Assembly (NCBI GenBank): GCA_039566865.1
Contig: CM076948.1
Span: 20,223,001-20,287,000 of the forward strand
Origin: Aurelia coerulea
Lineage: Eukaryota; Cnidaria; Scyphozoa; Semaeostomeae; Ulmaridae
Reading direction: 5' to 3'
DNA length: 64,000 nt
The position numbers and the translations under genes are program-made. The notes under the pieces are model-generated. The model was given only the letters and a program-made list of their open reading frames with translations. It was not told where the DNA came from and ran no database searches. This document shows positions 33,925-43,716 of this stretch, one piece after another; position 1 is the first letter of the stretch; each line of letters starts with the position of its first letter.

Positions 33925-34985
33925 AGAGAGGCTTTGCTCAGGTTTCGCAACAAAATCGATTTGAAAATAAGGAAACGCCCTAAGACTGGGCAAATCACGG
34001 TAAACATGTTCATTAACTCTTTCTGAAAGCTAAACTTAGATATAACGACTAGCTTCATGTTTGTCTTGGTAAATTTTCAGTTCAAACGCAAGCCGGTCAG
34101 AACGACCCAATCTTTGGCATGGCGTCTAATTTGGACGTACCCTTAATTCATAACGATGCCTTCGCAGTTACCTGGTTGAACTTATCTCGTCGTAGCAAAC
34201 CTAAGCAGGATTATTAAACTGTGAGTGCCGGGGGAAGGAATAAGGAGGTCTGCGGGATATTTTTGAAAATGAAGCAAAGGGAGGAGGGGTTTGCAAGAAG
34301 CATGAATTGATATGGTTACATTTCAAATTGTTGATAGATAAAATGATGAAATTGACTACAACGGGAAGTTGGTTCGTGAATGAAACCTTACACAAATGAA
34401 ATCAACAAGGCAGTAATTGACAAAAAAATCAAGATTCATAATCTTACCATTATCTTGAAGATTACGACTTTAACCTTATGACTTCTAACAGTGTGGTTGA
34501 CAGGGGGTCAGTAAGGGAAGTCAGAATTAACAGGCTGACCAATAGGGGCGAAGGTAGGCCAGTCTGACCAAAACCGAAATAAAGCCCCCGGCTTTTACAT
34601 TCAATGTAGATTTCTGAGATTTTTCTTCAAAAATAGCCTCGAAGGGTTAGAGTTGCCTGAAAACAAACTTTAGTTGTACTTTATACAAAATCCTGAGGCA
34701 ACGCGAAGAAAACAAATATTGGGCTTGGAAAACAACAAGGACATAAAATACTCTTACCTTTATCCATTTCAAGTAAGTGTTTTAAAAACATCCTTCAGGA
34801 CAAGAATAGGCGGTACAAAACAAAAACAACAAGACAAAATCTCAGAACTGGCATCAGCGAATAATTTTAAGGTTTTAACGCACTTTCCTGCAAAATCCAG
34901 GCCTGAACTCCTTTTGAAACGAAGTTTTTGCGGCGCGGTCAGATATGATGAAAAACGTTAGCTGACCATTTAGGCGATGCTCCTC
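33925..34985. mobile_element. Insertion of about 1.06 kb present in the R5 arm only
   Basis: The R6 arm passes directly from the TTTCTAGTGCTT block to the CTACCCATTATCGCC block. Here the same blocks are separated by about 1.06 kb. The edges read AACTAGAGAGGC and, inverted at the other side, AACTAGAGGAGC, which could be terminal inverted repeats. No protein family is recognised inside, and no target duplication is clear. Deletion from the R6 arm is the alternative. Confidence 0.5.
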
Positions 34986-35220
34986 TAGTTTACCCATTAT
35001 CGCCAGTTGCTTTGACTGGTGTTGCATATTGCGCCCATGTCATTGTGAACTTTTGAAATCGATTTTCAAAGAGATATCATTGGTAAAAACAAAAGTTTTC
35101 AAATATTCATTTACTTTAAAATGTTTTTGCATTATCATTTTACATTTTAAAATAATACACCGTAGCCTTGTCAGTCAGTATGAACGATTTTCAGGGGGCC
35201 GTGCCCAAAACTGTGCAAAA

Positions 35221-36000
35221 TAAAAACCTACCAGAATTAATAATGAAAAGGAAGCTAATTGCAATCATAAATAATTTATTCACAACCAATTACGATAAAC
35301 TGAAAATTAACCTTTTATCTTGTTCTTAAAAAAGAAGAAAAAGAGGGAGCTACAACCCTGGACATAAGGTGTTGAGAAAAAAATGACTTTCTCCGCTTTT
35401 TAGACCTCACCACCGAAATTCTGTCAAACTGTTCACTTTGCCCCTTCCCTCCATCTCAATGTTGGTTTTTTGGGATGAGTAGTCATTGCAGGTATCAGAT
35501 TTTACAATATCCCCTCAAACAACATTGAATTGGGAGAGCAGGGCGTCGCTATATGGAAAGTTTAGCAATCTGCCGAATATTCTTAACCCTTATGGCCAGG
35601 ATTGTCTTGGACCATCGAAAATCGCTCTTCAACTAATGCGTGTTAAATGAGTCGTTGCAACTGATTTTAATAACGAAATGGAAAAATTTTGATAGATGCA
35701 CCATTTCTTGACTTAAGGCTTGCATGAAAGTGAGGTCATATGTCTGATTCATTCTTGAATCCATAGATCAAATGATTCTAAAATACTTTAAAAACGGGAG
35801 CTGAGGAAGTTTCCACACACAAATAACATCATGGTCCATCACGGACGGATCTCGCCTGAGATTCTTGCCTGTATCAAACTAGACAGGCAAAATAATGCTT
35901 GGGAAGTAAATCATCCTCCTGAAGCGTGGAAATTTCATAAGTAGTTAATGAAACTTAAGAAGTAATGGTAGCTTATGATAGTTTCTTAAACAATTACATG
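35221..36000. other. No gene seen
   Basis: AT-rich intergenic sequence beyond the inverted duplication, without recognisable features. Confidence 0.5.
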
Positions 36001-36002
36001 TA

Positions 36003-36248
36003 ACCAAAAATATTTCCCAACGGGTAACGCACTGGTATCGAAACGAGTAACGAAAATTGTTGTAAGGTTCAGTACTGATTTTCAACGGGTAACAACGGGT
36101 AACGCATTATTTATTAAAAAAGTACCTATTATTTTAATAAATAGTGCGTTTCCCGTTGTTACCCGTTGAAAATCAGTACTGAACCTTACAAAAATTTTCG
36201 TTACTCGTTTCGTTACCCGTGCGTTACCCGTTGGGAAATATTTTTGGT
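36003..36248. mobile_element. 246-bp near-perfect palindrome, TA-flanked
   Basis: The ends are ACCAAAAATATTTCCCAACG and its complement, flanked by TA at 36001-36002 and 36249-36250. The two arms match almost to the centre (ATTATTTATT... / AATAAATAGTG), with only a few mismatches and small indels. A foldback MITE able to extrude as a cruciform. Confidence 0.85.
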
Positions 36249-36250
36249 TA

Positions 36251-38340
36251 AAACTGAACGTCTGCCGACTCTATGAAGTAAAAATTCCAGATAAACAGTC
36301 AGAAACTTGGAGGATTTCAACAAGGTTTGCTTTTGAGCAAACTTCTAGCCATCTGGAGAAAAGCTCTGCGATCTTCAATAAATGGGCACAATAGCATACC
36401 CCTGTCGCTGTCTGGAGAGAAATCAAGCGCTACCATACTTCCGTCTCAAAAAGTGCCAAAAGCGTCTTATTCCATTCAGTTTTCCGTAAAATTCATAGAA
36501 AGACCCTGCAGACGTGCTATCTATTGTCAACAAATGTTTCACACCCTCATGCGAGACAAAGCCTCCATAAATAGAATGAGACGCAAAGAAAATGGAGAGA
36601 CTTTTCAAATAGGGGAAGTCTCAAATTTTAGCTTGAAACAATTAATGCGTTGTGAACTTTGCTCCTTCTGTGCAGTTTATGATAGCTGCTTGAGTGGCAA
36701 TTAATCAGACAGCGATAAAATTCAAACACAATCCACCTAACACAATTTCCTAGCTCCAAAGAGCCATAATTTGCAACTTCTCCATCGCCATGGCCTGGTG
36801 AACTAAATTGTGACGTCATGATTGCAAATCGTGATATTTCATGTTAATTTCTTTTCCAGATTTGAATTCTACTGGTCAAAAATGAATAATGTATGCAAAC
36901 TTGCGTTGCTCCCACTGAGGCAGAGGGATAGCCCTTCAAAAGATCTCAGCATGAAATCAACACTCTTGTGTCGTTTTACCGAAAATGCGCACTGAAACTG
37001 GAAAATAATCGTTTGCCTACCAGGGAGCCCGCATTTTCAACCAACGAAATATCTATCTTGCTATATAAAAAGAAACTAAAACCATTGAAGTCTTTGTAGA
37101 TGTAAAAAAAAAACGTATTTGACTCTAATCAATTCTTATCCTTTAATTGTACATTAAACTATTTTCATTTTATTCTACTTTTTACCTTGATTTTAATTAC
37201 AACGATTGTCAATAGGAAGGACTACAAGTCCTGGAATGATAACAGATAGTTTTATGCTGAACAAGTCAACCTGTCAAAATATCATTTACTATTATTATCA
37301 TTATTATTACTTTTTGTTTTGAAAAGTTCCCTTTCGAACCACTTTGCTTTCGAATACATTTGCACCTTTGACCCGGATATCAAAAGTACGGCTGAAGGGT
37401 GAACAGTTTAGATCAATGGTACGACTATGATATAAGATCTCTTCTATATATTCACAATTTTTCTGCCGTCAATGCAGTTTTACTAAAAGCACATCGATGA
37501 AATCTTTCCCCATCGTTTTCACATCACTAGTTTGTCTGTAAAACATCTAACTACGATCTAAAAGATCAGACTACAAAGTTTGATGGAGGAAAGTGGATTT
37601 AGGTCGCAATCAAACTGCAAGAGATCGGTGTACTGTATTAGTAGCTTTGTTTTTTAGTTTTCTAGCGTTTTGCGGCATTTTGCTATTTTTTGGTGCGGTA
37701 TTGCGGTATTTGGTGTCCTTTTCGTGCACTATTGCGATATTGGGACCCCCCCTGAAGTACCCCTCTTCAATCATTTGCCCTGAAGGAACACTTTCCACAA
37801 CAGCAAACACTGCAAGAGCCGACATGAGCAGTTTACTTTTCAGGTTTGGTTGCTGAGCCTCTTCCCATCATCCTTTGCTTGATGACAGGGTTACAAGGGC
37901 AAAATAGTTGCAAAACGGGCAGAAAGCAAATCATGGTTGTTGTGGGTACATTTTGGGTGCAAAAATTGTGCAAATTTTGCCTAAAACGTCCCTAGAAACC
38001 AATCGATTTTAATAAACATTACGTTGCTAAGGAAGAAAAGCCCTACTTCCCTGAGAAAAAGAAAGAAACATTGCATTGAAAAAAGACTTTAGGATGTGAT
38101 AATTTACAGATTGAATTGCCTTCTGGTTAAAAGAATTTTCCCAAAAATTATCAAAACTTCCTAAAAAAATGTGTATCCAGCTACCTTGAATCCGAAGAAA
38201 AGAAATTCCTGAAGGCCCTGAATAAAATAAGAAGCAATTTAGAACCTGAACAGCCTCATTTCCCACCAAATACCCAAAATATAAGAACCTAGCCAGGCTG
38301 ACTTGCAAAATTGTAAGTTCTTATACGCGAGTTTCTACTG
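36251..38340. other. No gene seen
   Basis: A frame of 125 codons at 36327-36704 has no family signature, biased composition or paralogue here, and is probably chance. Near 37640-37760 there is a GCGGTATT-rich stretch followed by CCCCCCCTGAAGTACCCC, reminiscent of one end of the G-rich MITE family. Confidence 0.45.
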
Positions 38341-38345
38341 TGATA

Positions 38346-38496
38346 GACGATTGCGCTAAAGATGGCGGCGAGCAAATTTTTACCAAGATGCATTGCGTTC
38401 TAATAAAGATTCTTTCACGATTCTATAGGAATTCGATTACAGAACGCAGTACATCTTGGTAAAAAAAATCCTCGCCGCCATCTTTAGCACAATCGT
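38346..38496. mobile_element. 151-bp palindromic MITE, TA-flanked (copy 2)
   Basis: Same ends and length as 5462-5612, flanked by TA at 38344-38345 and 38497-38498. Orientation is reversed relative to copy 1. Confidence 0.85.
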
Positions 38497-38669
38497 CTAT
38501 TGTTCAGAAAGGCAGCGCATGATGAACAATATAGATGTTTTGATCTCGGTAGCCGAAATGGAGCGTTCATATGGAAACATTTTCCTCCTACCTACCGATA
38601 TGTCACCAGTACTCCAGTGGTGAAATTTCGCTAAACTGGCCAGCCCGCACGTTCATATGAACAGACAGT

Positions 38670-39016
38670 TTTCAGTTTTCAGTTTTCATTATTAACAAAT
38701 GTATCTAAATACACCAATACATCAAAGACTACAAATAAATTACAATTTTTTCCTAAATTACATAAGACAATAAGACAATATACAAATGACAATATATTAG
38801 TACACAAGGATACACTACAAGGATACACTTACACCCGACACAAAAGAAATGAAAAGAGACATGGTACAGTACAAAACATAAGTATTTAGATATATTCGTC
38901 TAAGGAGGAGCTCTCTAATAGGTAAACTAATCGAGAGAGAGCCCCCCCCCCCCCCCCCAACTAAAAACTAAAAAACAAGGAAAAATTTTTCTTAAAAATA
39001 AACACGAGACCAGGAG
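38670..39016 (-). other. Possible LINE 3' tail; poly-C tract 38942-38958
   Basis: T/A-rich sequence with a GGAGCTCTCT / AGAGAGAGCC hairpin and a 17-base C-run. Such hairpins occur in LINE 3' UTRs, but no coding part is attached. Tentative. Confidence 0.3.
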
Positions 39017-40190
39017 ATGCCTTTTCATATTAAGCTTTTTGCTGACGACACGTCACTCTTCTCCGTTGTTCGGAATGACAGATCAAGTAAGGAACTAAAC
39101 ATGGATCTTGAGAGATTGCGTTTATGGTCCTGGCAATGGAAAATGCACTTCAATGCGGAAAAAACAGAAGAAGTGATATTCTCCACTAAAAGGAATGTAC
39201 CCTTCCACGATGTCTTAAAACTAGGAAATGAAGAAATTGATAGAAAAACAGAGCACAAGCACATCGGAATGATCCTTGACTCTAAGTTAAGTTTTCAAAG
39301 TCATACCAGGGAGGCTTTACTCAAGGCGAGGAGAGAGATAGGAATGATAAGGTACATTTCCAAATATACGTGTCTAGAAATGTGCTTGATCAAGTTTACA
39401 AGCTTTATGTGAGACCCCATCTCGACTATGTTGACATTATCTACCATAGGTATGACCCAGATATGAGATTAAACGTCACAAAACGACTCGAAAAAACCCA
39501 GTATCATGCTGCATTAGCCGTAACTGGGGCATGGAGAGGTACAAATAGGCAAAAACTGTACGATGAACTAGGTTGGGAAGATCTATATCACAGAAGATGG
39601 TATAGACGCTTGTGTCATTTTTACAATCTACGAAACACAGGTTCACCAGGGTACCAATTTGCTGAAATACCACCTGAACGTGAGGAGTCATACAACCTAA
39701 GACATCCTCGAGTATACGACCAGAATAACGGAAGAACTATTCGTTTCTCGCATACATACTTTCAAAATGTTCTTTATGAATGGAATCTGCTAGACCGTGA
39801 CATCAAAAAATTCACAATCCATATCTGAGTTTGAACGGAAACTACTTGCAATCATAAGACCATCTAAAAACTCTGCTTATGATGTCTTTGATATAGAAGA
39901 TATCAAAAAGTTGACAAAGCTGCGTGTGAACTTCATCGCGTTAAATGAGCACAGATATTGACACAACTTTGATTGTAGAAGCCCAATTTGCGTGTGTGGG
40001 AGAGGTATCGAGGATAACAAACACTTTCTCTTGCACTGCCACCAGTTTGATTTGATGCGCAGAGATGTCTTTCGCCAGCTCACCGCCTCTGGTATAGACA
40101 TAAATGAACTGAATTCAAATACACTGTGCAATTTGCTTCTGTTTGAGAGCCAAGATTTAAATATAGTTGAAACAGAATCATCATAGAAGC
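39017..40190 (+). pseudogene. LINE relic (2A-type family), RT palm to C-terminus
   Basis: It begins inside the RT at FHIKLFADDTSLFSVV and runs through EHKHIGMILDSKLSF, VRPHLDYVDIIYH, LAVTGAWRGTNRQKLYDELGW and the C-terminal C-x-C...H-x2-H-C-type region (CVCGRGIEDNKHFLLHCHQF). A frameshift near 39370-39410 and another near 39825 break it. The order and wording of the motifs match the element at 45423-47201 closely, so it belongs to the same family. 5'-truncated. Confidence 0.85.
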
Positions 40191-40560
40191 AACAAATTTC
40201 TTTCATTGAAGCAACAGAGCGTTTTTAACTGAAAACGTAGAACGTAAACAGCAGCATCCCTCCCCCTTCCTTTTTTTAGATTTATCAGGGTAACTTGGTA
40301 CCAAATAGTCAAATAAAATGTATACATTTTTATCCACATTGGATCCCAAATTTTGAAAATCTTAAGTTTTCTTCATCATTTGGAATTTGGTACCAAGCTA
40401 CCTTACATTGTTTCTTTTGTTTGTTAAAGTATTATAATTGTAAGTGCCATCCAAAGTAGGGATCAGATGACCTTGTGTCCTTTCCTTCTTTGGATGGCAC
40501 AGTAACAAGTAATCTTTTGTGTTTTAATTGTTTTGATGATGATATAAAAAAAAGAAGATG
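40191..40560 (+). other. 3' UTR of the preceding LINE with two hairpins
   Basis: GGTAACTTGGTACCAAAT (40290-40307) is inverted near 40388-40406, possibly a tiny MITE. GTGCCATCCAAAG (about 40443-40455) pairs with CTTTGGATGGCAC (about 40487-40499). Terminal hairpins are used by some LINE RTs for template recognition. Confidence 0.45.
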
Positions 40561-40639
40561 CCTCCAAAGAGCAAGATAGCGTAAGAACACTAAATGTTGG
40601 TGTAAAATCAAAGAACATAACCATTGACAAAGAATTCCT

Positions 40640-41493
40640 TCATTTTTTATTTGAAAATATTAAACGAAACGGACATTTTAATGAAAATAGGTATGTCATT
40701 CCATAGTTTAGCACCAAAATACAATATAGACCCGAGACCAGAGAGAAAGGTATTCCTTGTGGATTGAAAAATGTCACCCCTAGCTGCCTGACGAGTTTCA
40801 TGATTGTGAACAGTGTTACTGAGCTTGAAGTAGTTGAGAAAATGAGAAGGAGAAAGCCCATTGAGAGACTTGCAGACAAATTTGAGTACATCATGATGTA
40901 TCATGTCTTTTAGTTTAAGAATTTTTAGAGAAAAGAAGATTGGTGTTGAAGGAGAGAAAAAGGGCTGAAAGGAGATAGACCTGAGTACTTTTTTCTGCAA
41001 CAAGAAGAGAGGTTCAAGGTAAGTATCATAGGCGAGACCCCAAGTTGATGAACCATAACTAAGAATGGAAGAGAAAATAGAGAAGTAAAGATTTTTCTGA
41101 ATATCCTGCGGAAGGAGGTGTCTAATTTTGAAGAAGATCCCAGATGCCCTGGAGAGTTTTTTAGTCAACTCAGAAATATGGAATTTCCAGGAAAGATGCT
41201 CATCCATCAGAAAGCCCAAAAATTTAAAATATCTAGATCTGGTCATTAATTTCTTACCAAATTTGATAAGGCTGTGCTCAGGCAATTTCTCTCTAGGGGA
41301 GTGAAATACAACAAAGTTTGTTTTTCAATGTACAGAGCTAATTTATTAACTTCAAGCCATGACTTTACTTTCATTAGTTCTTTATTGATTTTATACTGAA
41401 GCTTTGCCATATTTTCAGTTTCAACATAATTATTTGTATCATCTTCAAACAAGAAGAAAGAAAGCACTTTGGATACTTTAGGCAGGTCATTGA
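40640..41493 (-). pseudogene. LINE relic L-C, RT 3' portion
   Basis: The minus strand gives LPKVSKVLSFFLFEDDTNNY (FADD box changed to FEDD), then KSWLEVNKLALYIEKQTLLYF, then YFKFLGFLMDEHLSWKFH, ILSYGSSTWGLAY, LQKKVLRSISF, FVCKSLNGLSP and GAKLWNDIP. The segments are in two overlapping frames (41246-41467, 40647-41285). The 5' portion is at 42780-43355. A 1277-bp transposon splits the two exactly. Confidence 0.85.
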
Positions 41494-42770
41494 CAACCTG
41501 GTTCCGAGGGCCAGTTTCCTACGTCAGTACTGACCCTGGTACCGGGTATGTCAAATTCGCAATTTGATTGGCTATTTGATAACAAAGGCCTCATTAATCA
41601 TTCCAAATTCCAAAGACTTGTTGCTTGGCAGAAAATCAGTCAACTTTGGGTCGCTGTCACGGGCAAACGGGACAAAAAATTGAAAAACCGATTTTTGGTA
41701 TACCTTAAAAGTCAAAATTTGCCCCAGTTGAAGGGGGTTTGAACCCCATCCGTCTGCGCTTGCGGGAGAAATTTGCCATATTTGGTGATTTTGGGGCCCA
41801 TCCCTATTGATTCCCATTCAAAATGGCCTCCATTTCATCCCTATTTTCAAAACTTCAGTAGCAATCATGGGGGGGATAAAGGTTTGACTGGAGGTAAAAG
41901 ACCACGTCGCATCAGAATTTTGGGGTTTCATGAAGTTTTGGGTCGTTATGACGTCATAAAAGGGAGCTGGAAAAAAATGTTGCGATTTTCTGACCCGAGG
42001 TTACTTTTGGATTTGATGCTCAATGGTTACTAGCCTGATTTCAAAATGGTAAAAAGTTTACAAGAGACTACTTGTCTGCGAGTCTAATAACGCTATTTGG
42101 GGCTCAATATCGCCCTCAGGGGCTGCGCGCGGTTGCCGCAAAAATGGGGTAAAATTTTGGCATACCCCATTTTGGGCCGTAACTCCATTTTGCGAGGAGA
42201 AAACGGCTTCGGCATGCCAAAATCGACGGAAAACCGTATTCTTTCACTACAACACTTGTAATCTTGAACTTATCTCCAAAATTCGCAAAATAACGACCCT
42301 TTCTTTTTTCAAAGCTGTGGGGGAAATTCTCGAAAATTTCCATTTAGGCCCTTTTTCCACCCAAACGGATCGTGCTCGTTTTCCTATTAAATGCACTTGC
42401 AAACGCCGGATTAATGATTAAATACCTTAAAAAGGGTTGAAATAACGTCCTCCAAAGGTTTGTTTTTAGTATTTCGAATCATCTACTGCATTGTTAGCAT
42501 TAGAGGAACGGCCATTTTTCGTCGCATTTTCATACTTTTTCCTCAATGTTTCGGACTTATTACATGGTATGTTATGGATCAAAATCAGCTGACATTGTAT
42601 CAAATCTGTCAAACTCAGTTTCCATATGAAGACAAGAGAGTTCTGTAATAAACTGCAGCTGATAATTTATGCAAAACAATATGGCGTCAAATATACCACG
42701 ATTTTGGCAACCGGTACCATGGCCCAAATAGGTTGGCGTAGACTCCTTTTGGGGCATGGGGACGAGGTTG
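41494..42770. mobile_element. 1277-bp DNA transposon insertion with 9-bp target duplication
   Basis: GGTCATTGA occurs at 41485-41493 and again at 42771-42779. Removing the segment plus one repeat rejoins the LINE reading frame on the minus strand (YIND..., VNDLPK). The ends are CAACCTGGTTCCGAG and, inverted, CAACCTCGTCCCCAT. Nine-base duplications are typical of Mutator-like elements (family knowledge). No transposase frame is seen, so it is non-autonomous. It contains a segment (42050-42425) related to 30880-31210. Confidence 0.85.
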
Positions 42771-42779
42771 GGTCATTGA

Positions 42780-43355
42780 TATAGATTAGAAACAGTAATG
42801 GACCAAGTACAGAGCCCTGAGGAGCACCACAAGTAACTTTGCTAAAACTAGAAGAATGATTGTTGATTGAAACAAATTGAAGTCTTTCCGTAAGGTAGCA
42901 CTCAAACCAGTGCAGTGCTGAGCCTCTTATTCCATAGTGACCAAGTTTTTGTAGTAGAATGTTATGGTTGACAGTATCAAAGGCTTTTTGCAGGTCAATA
43001 AAAATCCCACAGCCAATTCTTTTTGAGTCCAAAGTAGACTTAATTCTCTCACTTAAACTGATCAATGCATGATCAGTGGAATGACCGTTGCGGAATCAAA
43101 TTCGCATTTGAAACAGGATTTCATGACGTTCTAGAAAATTGTACAAACGTTGATGCATGAGCTTTTCAAAGATCTTATTAAATACTGACAGCAAAGAGAT
43201 GAGTCTGTAATTTGAATTCTTGGAGGCATCTTTAGTTTATCAGGAAAGATACCATTTAGAAATGATTCATGAGACAGCAAATTTTGTATTGGATGAGGTG
43301 AGATCTCGGCAAAGAGCTCCAGCCTGGCCCGGTAAGCGAGCTGGCTCGCCTCCAT
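42780..43355 (-). pseudogene. LINE relic L-C, RT 5' portion
   Basis: The minus strand gives FNKIFEKLMHQRLYNFLERH, HSTDHALISLSERI, GIFIDLQKAFDTVNHNILL, GIRGSALHWFECYL and APQGSVLGPLLFLIYIND, the fingers and palm of a LINE RT. Frameshifts occur near 43070 and 43210. It continues at 41493 downward. Confidence 0.85.
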
Positions 43356-43379
43356 ATGAACAGACCCTAAGCTAATTTG

Positions 43380-43716
43380 GTACTTGATTTAGATAAAACA
43401 AGAGAAAATTTTAAGATCATTATGAAGATGCCATGTCTGATCTGAAGAGATACCATATCTAGCTGAAGGGATATCGTATCTAAATAACTAGGCCTACTCG
43501 GCGCAACTTCGTCGCACCTCCGCATTCCAGTTGAATCTGCAAATGTTCATTTCTGGACAAGCAGCATCAGAATGGAAGCGTAGGCCCATATTGGCCAAAT
43601 TTGAGGCATCTGAAATAGGTTTCAACTCGTGCGAATAATGGCAAATTTCAGCCTTCTGATCTCTGAAACAGATCCCTAAATAGGGCAATTTCCTTTCTTG
43701 GGCCTTGAATTCATAA
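43380..43716 (+). other. Probable 5' leader of the LINE at 43717
   Basis: No coding signal. It lies between LINE relic L-C and the 2A-type LINE and may be that LINE's 5' UTR. Confidence 0.3.

Larger units (their letters stand above)
31275..35220 (+). repeat. Inverted segmental duplication, left arm (contains R5)
   Basis: It aligns in reverse complement with 52860-55845. Matching landmarks are the AGTCTTCACAAACCT block (31322 against about 55770), the GAATCAGCCTATCCGATCAAG block (31410 against 55630), the 5' flank, the receptor, the CATGAAGTCTTTCATTTGCC block, and CCAGTTGCTTTGACTGGTG (about 35003 against about 53040). The left arm has about 1.06 kb extra at 33925-34985. Confidence 0.85.

Noticed and set aside
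36327..36704. 125-codon plus-strand frame
   Set aside because: No recognisable domain, no paralogue in the window and no supporting context. Within the range of chance frames in AT-rich DNA.
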